From assembly GCA_033239005.1 (NCBI GenBank), contig BSQZ01000022.1, forward strand, positions 562,001 through 626,000: 64,000 nucleotides of DNA. The letters run 5' to 3'. Below the pieces are notes generated by a model. It was not told where the DNA came from. It searched no databases and saw nothing but the letters and a program-made list of their open reading frames with translations. Positions 60,701 to 64,000 of the stretch are shown one piece after another. Position 1 is the first letter of the stretch. Each line of letters opens with the position of its first letter. A program made the position numbers and the translations under genes. The DNA comes from Lamellibrachia satsuma (taxonomy: Eukaryota; Annelida; Polychaeta; Sabellida; Siboglinidae).

Positions 60701-63625
60701 AATCCCCTTTTACCTGTTGGCTGTTTCCTACTTTAAATTGTAATTGGGAGTGGTATGACAGTGGCATCTAATTCTCTGCAGTAACGTTATGTGCCATCTG
60801 GAATACTGCCAGAAAGTGTAGCAGTAAATCATGAAGGACGAAATAAATAACAGCCAAACTTGCATATTACAACTTGTAATGTGATGTATTGCAAACATTG
60901 TGCTTTTTTAAATCAATTTGTATCCATGTAAAAGTTCGGGCCAGTAACTTTTTTGGGGGCCACTAACTTTTCAAATCTGCTGGCCTGATGGGCCACTGGA
61001 TACAAAAGCTTAATGTCAAGGCCTGTGATACAAAACAATACTAATGAGGCTGAAACAAAGACATTGATAGTCACTGTCACTTTCTACTCAGCAGTATTTC
61101 TTATGTTGAGTCAGGAGTCAAGTAGTACTGAATGGCTAGCCTAGTAATTGTGTTCAATGCTCCTACACCAGTAAAGTAATTAGAAGTTTGGGACAAAACT
61201 GGGTGGAATCGAACTACTAGAACAATGAGACTTCAGCCCTTGCAGCCTGCGAGTATAGTATCATCATCCTTGAGGCTGGTGTACTTCACCACGGAAAGCC
61301 AGCAGCAGTTTAAAACATAACTAGTAGTATTGAAGGACTCACCTTGTAACTGTGTACAACAACAAACTCATCCAGGTGCCCAATGTTTTATGTATTCATG
61401 TATACTAAATAAGGCAGTTGCAACACACAAGGATTACTCTCAGTCTCCCCCGCAATGGCGTCTTCGTGAGCCCAGTGGGGCTACTGTTACTACCCCTGGT
61501 GGAGGTGGGCTGATCCAGTGGAACAAATTTCATATAAACCTTCGCCCCAGTTGCTGCTTCAACCAATGAGATACTAAGAATTCTGTTACATCCGGGCAAA
61601 TTGTGTTGGTAAATGTACCTTGCTTTGAAAGTTTGAATTCCAACTGCATGGAATGTCCCTGTGATTGTTATCAATTAATGCAATATTTGTTATCCCTGAT
61701 ATTTTAAACATAATTCAACATACTAACTAATGTGTATTTGTATGACTCTTGGGGGTATAAGGCCAATATAAATATTCTGTTGGACATCGATCATTAGCAC
61801 ACAGAAATCATGGTTGAAACGAAGATGTATAACTTAATACGAATGTAATCCTATTAAGCGTACAGTATGCTTGACAAATTTTTTAGATGCAGAAAAAGTC
61901 ACACATTGCGTTTTTACCAAAATCTGTGTAAAAAAACAAATGACAAGAAACATTCCACCAGGGGGCACAACGGTTCTATCGTCACTGAACCTTGAAATAA
62001 ATTGGGGGTGTATGTTTGTTAGAGCATGTATGCTTCGTAGGATGAATACGATAACTATTAAATTATGAAATGGTTTTTCAGAAAGTACGTATTGGTTTGT
62101 CGCTTACCACTTCCTCATAAGTTTCTTCGATTGCTGCTCGAGGCTGTGAAACAAACGAAGAAACAGGGACAGGATAAGAAATGACAGAATGAAATAAACA
62201 CAGCAAGGATAACATAATACTACATGGAAAGGCACATTAAGCTTTCATGGGATGAATAATGTAAGGACACAGTTCACTCATAGCCGAAGTTATGTTGCAG
62301 TGAACATATAAGGGGTAGAAATGTTCAAATTGAGAAAAACCGCATTTGAAGATCAAGTACATGTTTACTTCAAAATACGTTAGTTACCAAGAACTTATTT
62401 CTTTTAGTTTGTGTACACCCTATGCTTAAGGTATTTGTGTACACCCTATGCTTAAGGTATTTGTGTACACCCTATGCTTAAGGTATTGTCTTAACATACT
62501 GAAAATATTAAATAAATATGTGACATATTAAACAGATTATGAGCAAAAGAATTTACCCTGTATAACTGTAATTGTATTTTTTTTTACAAATATTACAACA
62601 GAACCACTGCAGACACACACAGTCTGGTTTATCAGGTTAGTGATTTTATTAGTCAACTCACTAATGCTTAGCTTATTGATCAAACTAAAAAGGTTTGCTA
62701 TTTAAAGAATATATTCAAGTACTACATACCACCTCGTCATATGTCAATGGGGCGCTGTCTACAACTGTGAAACAAAGGTGATCATAGAGGTTTGACAGAA
62801 TAAAAATGTACAAAATATATTAATGTTGATATTTCAACTCCTTTCATTGTGCCAACTTTGCTACTGATCACAAAATTTTACTGTAGCTAGAAATAAAGTC
62901 GACATACATAAAAACCTAAATAATTACAATAATTATGATGCTTCAGACAATGATAATAACTTTACCAGTTGCTACATCCATAACTGATCATGCAATTGTT
63001 CAGATAACTGAACAAAATAAAAATTATTTTATTCAAAATGATGTGAATTTCAACAAATAGAATCTTTATCAACCAATATGTCCATACACCAAATAATAGG
63101 CCTACCATGTTTAGTAACAAAGGATTATCGAACAACAAGTACACTTCAGTTTTGGAACTGCATTAAAACAATGTAATTCACGGATATGTACCGTGTCCTA
63201 CAACTGTCCTTGCCATAGATTACAATAACTACACATGACTACATAACCCTAATTCAGGTGCGCTGGTCCTTTGGGGTTCTCGTATGTGTTGCAAGCTTAA
63301 ATGGCTGTGCAAGAGGTTATATAGCTGCATGGCATGGTGGCGCCCTCCCATGAATTGTATGTGTTCGGCAGCACCATCCCACGGATAGTACGTGTGCTAT
63401 TCAGCTGGATAGTACGGACATATACACAGATGTATACGAGGACATATACATGGACACGACACATGCAAACATGCGTACCTTAGACCACACGGATGCGGGC
63501 ACCATGCCTCCATACTTCCATGGAATCACACAGAGTAAAGCTTATGCCAGTACGCATTGATGGTTTTGGTGAGACAGCAATAATTTACATACCTGCTTCC
63601 TCATCATCATCTTCTGTAATCTCAT
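51621..63625 (-). CDS. BLNK/LCP2-like: Gene B: convergent SLP-76/BLNK-family paralogue (12 visible exons, 5' incomplete)
   Basis: Twelve exons on the minus strand join into one open frame of 255 residues ending in TGA (51621-51623 on +). Order: acidic segment, three short tyrosine exons (TYDEV, TYEEV, TYEDE), an EYLEP exon, three RxxPxxP cores (RPAPPLP, RTLPPVP, RPLPNVP), then an SH2 domain with WYFG start and YLIRNS signature. SH2 exon lengths 78/150/108 and phases equal those of Gene A; 73 of 111 SH2 residues match. The role is inferred from the family: a receptor-proximal phosphotyrosine scaffold. It is leaner than Gene A, with no counterpart found for the 393-nt exon or exons 14-15, and one of two tyrosines lost in the EYLEP exon. 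Upstream exons lie past the window end. All splice sites are GT-AG except one conserved GC donor. The frame is intact, so it is probably functional rather than a pseudogene. Confidence 0.87.
51729..52277. other. Gene B last intron
   Basis: AT-rich with a (TAT)n-like stretch near 51920-51980. No gene. Confidence 0.5.
52278..52380 (-). repeat. (TGGG)n-rich array, Gene B
   Basis: On the minus strand GGGTGGGTGGGTGG and TTTGGATGGGTGGG blocks start about 13 bp after the donor of the homologous exon; the bases between donor and array (TTAATTTGT) also match Gene A. Confidence 0.9.
52393..52542 (-). CDS. Gene B exon 11: SH2 core
   Basis: 150 nt, TGTTTTAG acceptor and GTATTG donor, phase 0. Begins DGAYLIRNSARDPNNPYT; 38 of 50 residues match Gene A exon 22, including the phosphotyrosine-binding Arg. 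Confidence 0.95.
52860..53400 (-). repeat. 29-bp array with GGTGATCATTAGTTAAATG, Gene B SH2 intron
   Basis: About 17 units, minus strand; the core GGTGATCATtAgttAAATGcTGCT matches the Gene A unit. More degenerate copies continue to about 53610. Confidence 0.9.
53733..53810 (-). CDS. Gene B exon 10: SH2 N-terminal part, GC donor
   Basis: 78 nt, CTACTGCAG acceptor, phase 0. Encodes KLSGYPWYFGDIDRHEA, then VDKIEILRQ. Donor is GCAAGT, the same GC-AG type as Gene A exon 21. Confidence 0.92.
54363..54397 (-). CDS. Gene B exon 9: RPLPNVP core
   Basis: 35 nt, CTGTTGCAG acceptor and GTAAGA donor, phase 1 in and 0 out. Encodes (R)PLPNVPHSNAK; the Arg is formed across the junction, giving the RxxPxxP core RPLPNVP. 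Confidence 0.82.
54410..54915. repeat. About 31-bp array, 16 copies
   Basis: Units contain AACCTCTCTGTAACAGCA and TATAATACAACATAAC, in the Gene B intron between exons 8 and 9. Minus-strand ORFs (CCYREVMLYY-like) are repeat translations. Confidence 0.94.
55222..55345 (+). mobile_element. Dispersed family 5, copy 3
   Basis: GATTTAGCAAGATTGTCACC, GACAAGTGGACAAGGAAGCC and TTATCAAGAGTCCAAC match the other copies. In a Gene B intron. Confidence 0.65.
55740..56030 (-). repeat. Dispersed block shared with a Gene A intron
   Basis: Minus-strand match to 41440-41660. Relative to transcription the orientation is the same in both genes, but the host intron differs (before the SH2 in Gene B, inside the SH2 in Gene A). 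Confidence 0.7.
56250..56285 (-). CDS. Gene B exon 8: proline/serine linker
   Basis: 36 nt, ACCTGCAG acceptor and GTAAGT donor, phase 1 both sides. Encodes (T)DSTPQKRSLSS, aligning with ADPTPMKRPLPS of Gene A exon 19; the acceptor is shifted 6 nt into the exon relative to Gene A. Confidence 0.8.
56664..56815. repeat. 9/12-bp array
   Basis: Units CTCAACAAT and ATGCTCAACAAT, just downstream (minus strand) of the donor of Gene B exon 7. Confidence 0.95.
56830..56874 (-). CDS. Gene B exon 7: RTLPPVP SH3-ligand core
   Basis: 45 nt, GTCTTACAG acceptor and GTAGGC donor, phase 1 both sides. Encodes (S)SAPSVNRTLPPVPA, homologous to Gene A exon 18 but eight codons shorter at the 5' side. Confidence 0.83.
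57045..57550 (+). repeat. C-rich minisatellite, about 26-bp unit
   Basis: Degenerate units with CTACAACCTCAGACCCC and CCTCCCCCG. A 205-codon Pro-rich ORF runs through it, but it is repeat translation on the antisense strand of Gene B. Confidence 0.9.
57732..57782 (-). CDS. Gene B exon 6: RPAPPLP SH3-ligand core
   Basis: 51 nt, CCCTTACAG acceptor and GTGAGA donor, phase 1 both sides. Encodes a segment with KLGNRPAPPLPGLQTK. Same length as Gene A exon 17, and the flanking intron bases also match (CACTTTCTGGG downstream). Confidence 0.83.
57783..58367. other. Gene B intron 5, unique part
   Basis: No exon recognised; this is where counterparts of Gene A exons 14-16 would be expected. Confidence 0.5.
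58368..59245 (-). repeat. 36-bp minisatellite that repeats a splice donor, about 24 copies
   Basis: On the minus strand each unit holds GGAGCCAGCACCAGACG-like exon tail, then GTGAGTGTTAGAAACCCAG. The first unit is the real end and donor of Gene B exon 5 (59246 boundary). Unit matches extend both into the exon (GAAACCCAGGGCTCC) and into the intron. Some units read GTGAATG. Confidence 0.93.
59246..59372 (-). CDS. Gene B exon 5: EYLEP, 5'-truncated exon with relocated acceptor
   Basis: 127 nt, phase 0 in and 1 out, GTGAGT donor. Begins PQDEYLEPGKTGEGMGPTK and ends APAPAPG. Strongly similar in DNA to Gene A exon 13, but the first 15 codons of that exon are not usable here: in-frame ATG is followed by TAG. 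That TAG sits exactly where a 3' AG is needed, so the acceptor is inferred to be ATGTAG at 59373-59378. The Tyr of DYSEIP is Ile. The donor is the first of a long tandem series of similar donors. Confidence 0.72.
59408..59503 (-). repeat. Minisatellite with AGGCCACAACTTTTTACTGG, Gene B copy
   Basis: Four units on the minus strand, directly abutting sequence homologous to the interior of Gene A exon 13 (CTCCCGTCCTGGGTTACCAA). Confidence 0.9.
59890..59925 (-). CDS. Gene B exon 4: TYEDE cassette
   Basis: 36 nt, TTTCACAG acceptor and GTAAAT donor, phase 0 both sides. Encodes PQLPPKETYEDE, closely like PPTMPQETYEDM of Gene A. Confidence 0.83.
61850..62040 (+). mobile_element. MITE-like element, family 1, diverged copy 3
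   Basis: Starts TATTAAGCGTACAGTATGCT and ends GAGCATGTATGCTTCG; it also shares AAATTGGGGGTGTATG with the 3' part of copies 1 and 2. Lies in a Gene B intron. Confidence 0.4.
62108..62143 (-). CDS. Gene B exon 3: TYEEV cassette
   Basis: 36 nt, TTTCACAG acceptor and GTAAGC donor, phase 0 both sides. Encodes PRAAIEETYEEV. Same length, phase and motif position as the 36-nt cassettes of Gene A. Confidence 0.83.
62403..62488. repeat. 28-bp array, 3 copies
   Basis: Units GTACACCCTATGCTTAAGG plus TATTTGT. Confidence 0.93.
62730..62764 (-). CDS. Gene B exon 2: TYDEV motif
   Basis: 35 nt, TTTCACAG acceptor and GTATGT donor, phase 1 in and 0 out. Encodes (V)VDSAPLTYDEV. Confidence 0.78.
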
Positions 63626-64000
63626 CTGCAAAGGTAGAATTTTATGCTGAGACAGCTGAAAAATATGTAAAATGCTTAGTTCATGCATCAGCATTTAATA
63701 AAAATTTACACACCTACATTATCAGTTAACCAAAAGAGAACATGTTATATGTATGAAAATGGCAACATGTCTTCTAGATGTGAAACTACCTGTAACAAGA
63801 AATAGGTAAAGTCAAATACTAATTGTGCATTACTGGAATGTGATAAATATTACTGAAACAATGGCACGAATGAAATTTATTTCAAATATGTCTTTAACAT
63901 CCACATACAAACAATTAAGTAAACCAACAAATACTTGGCACCACATTAATATACAAGTTTGTTACTGATCAAAATAATTAGTGGTGTGATATTTGTTTGC
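62765..64000. other. Gene B 5' introns to window end
   Basis: AT-rich, with one confident exon (63593-63625). A possible 12-nt in-phase microexon is noted at 63192-63203. Further upstream Gene B exons are expected beyond 64000. Confidence 0.4.
63593..63625 (-). CDS. Gene B exon 1 (first visible): acidic segment
   Basis: 33 nt on the minus strand between TTTGCAG and GTATGT, phase 1 in and 1 out. Encodes (D)EITEDDDEEA. Aligns with Gene A 9059-9100 by phase and acidity, but lacks its YLQP. Confidence 0.7.

Larger units (their letters stand above)
59504..62107. other. Gene B introns around the TYEDE exon
   Basis: Apart from the 36-nt exon, no gene. 60000-61025 carries an element with repeated GGCCAG/TGGCCC words starting CCTCGACACTAAC and ending AGGCCTGTG. 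61480-61600 may be a diverged copy of MITE family 4 (CTACCCCTGG, CAGTTGCTGC, AACCAATGAGAT). Confidence 0.4.

Overview
This is a window of animal genomic DNA, not bacterial. It has short exons with GT-AG (and GC-AG) introns, LINE and MITE remnants, and a very heavy load of minisatellites. Coding exons make up about 2.6 kb. By my own rough tally, tandem arrays fill about 26 of the 64 kb. Base composition is AT-rich outside the arrays. The species cannot be named from sequence alone. The gene family and LINE types fit an invertebrate bilaterian such as a mollusc or other lophotrochozoan; amphioxus or a hemichordate is not excluded.

The window holds two paralogous genes facing each other tail to tail. 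Both encode adapter proteins of the SLP-76/BLNK/CLNK (LCP2/BLNK) type: an acidic, tyrosine-motif-rich N-terminal half, a proline-rich middle with SH3-ligand cores, and one C-terminal SH2 domain. Gene A (+ strand) runs from 4563 to 44354, with 23 visible exons and 594 visible residues. Gene B (- strand) runs from 63625 down to 51621, with 12 visible exons and 255 visible residues. Both are cut at their 5' ends by the window edges, so any N-terminal SAM or basic region lies outside. The three SH2 exons have identical lengths (78, 150 and 108 nt) and the same phases in both genes. Both genes use a non-canonical GC donor in the first SH2 intron. The SH2 halves match at 73 of 111 residues in my hand alignment.

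Layout: 1-2084 is a 16/17-bp minisatellite. 4.5-22 kb holds Gene A tyrosine-motif exons, including a recently triplicated 36-nt exon at 20.0-21.8 kb. 22.8-25.5 kb is a 30-bp array. 26-29.7 kb holds more tyrosine exons and the one large exon (393 nt). 30-33 kb holds further arrays. 35.7-37.6 kb holds the proline-rich exons. 39.2-44.35 kb holds the SH2 exons. The convergent intergenic region (44.4-51.6 kb) holds two 3' ends that are related to each other and a MITE whose terminal repeats have expanded into satellite arrays on both sides. 51.6-63.6 kb is Gene B.

By family knowledge, such adapters are phosphorylated by Syk/Src/Tec-type kinases and recruit SH2 and SH3 proteins to activated membrane receptors. 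The main points of interest are the convergent duplication, the one-tyrosine-per-exon architecture with recent exon amplification, minisatellites that multiply splice sites (donors in Gene B, acceptor-like sites in Gene A, beside the same homologous exon), a relocated splice acceptor in Gene B, and satellites grown from transposon ends.
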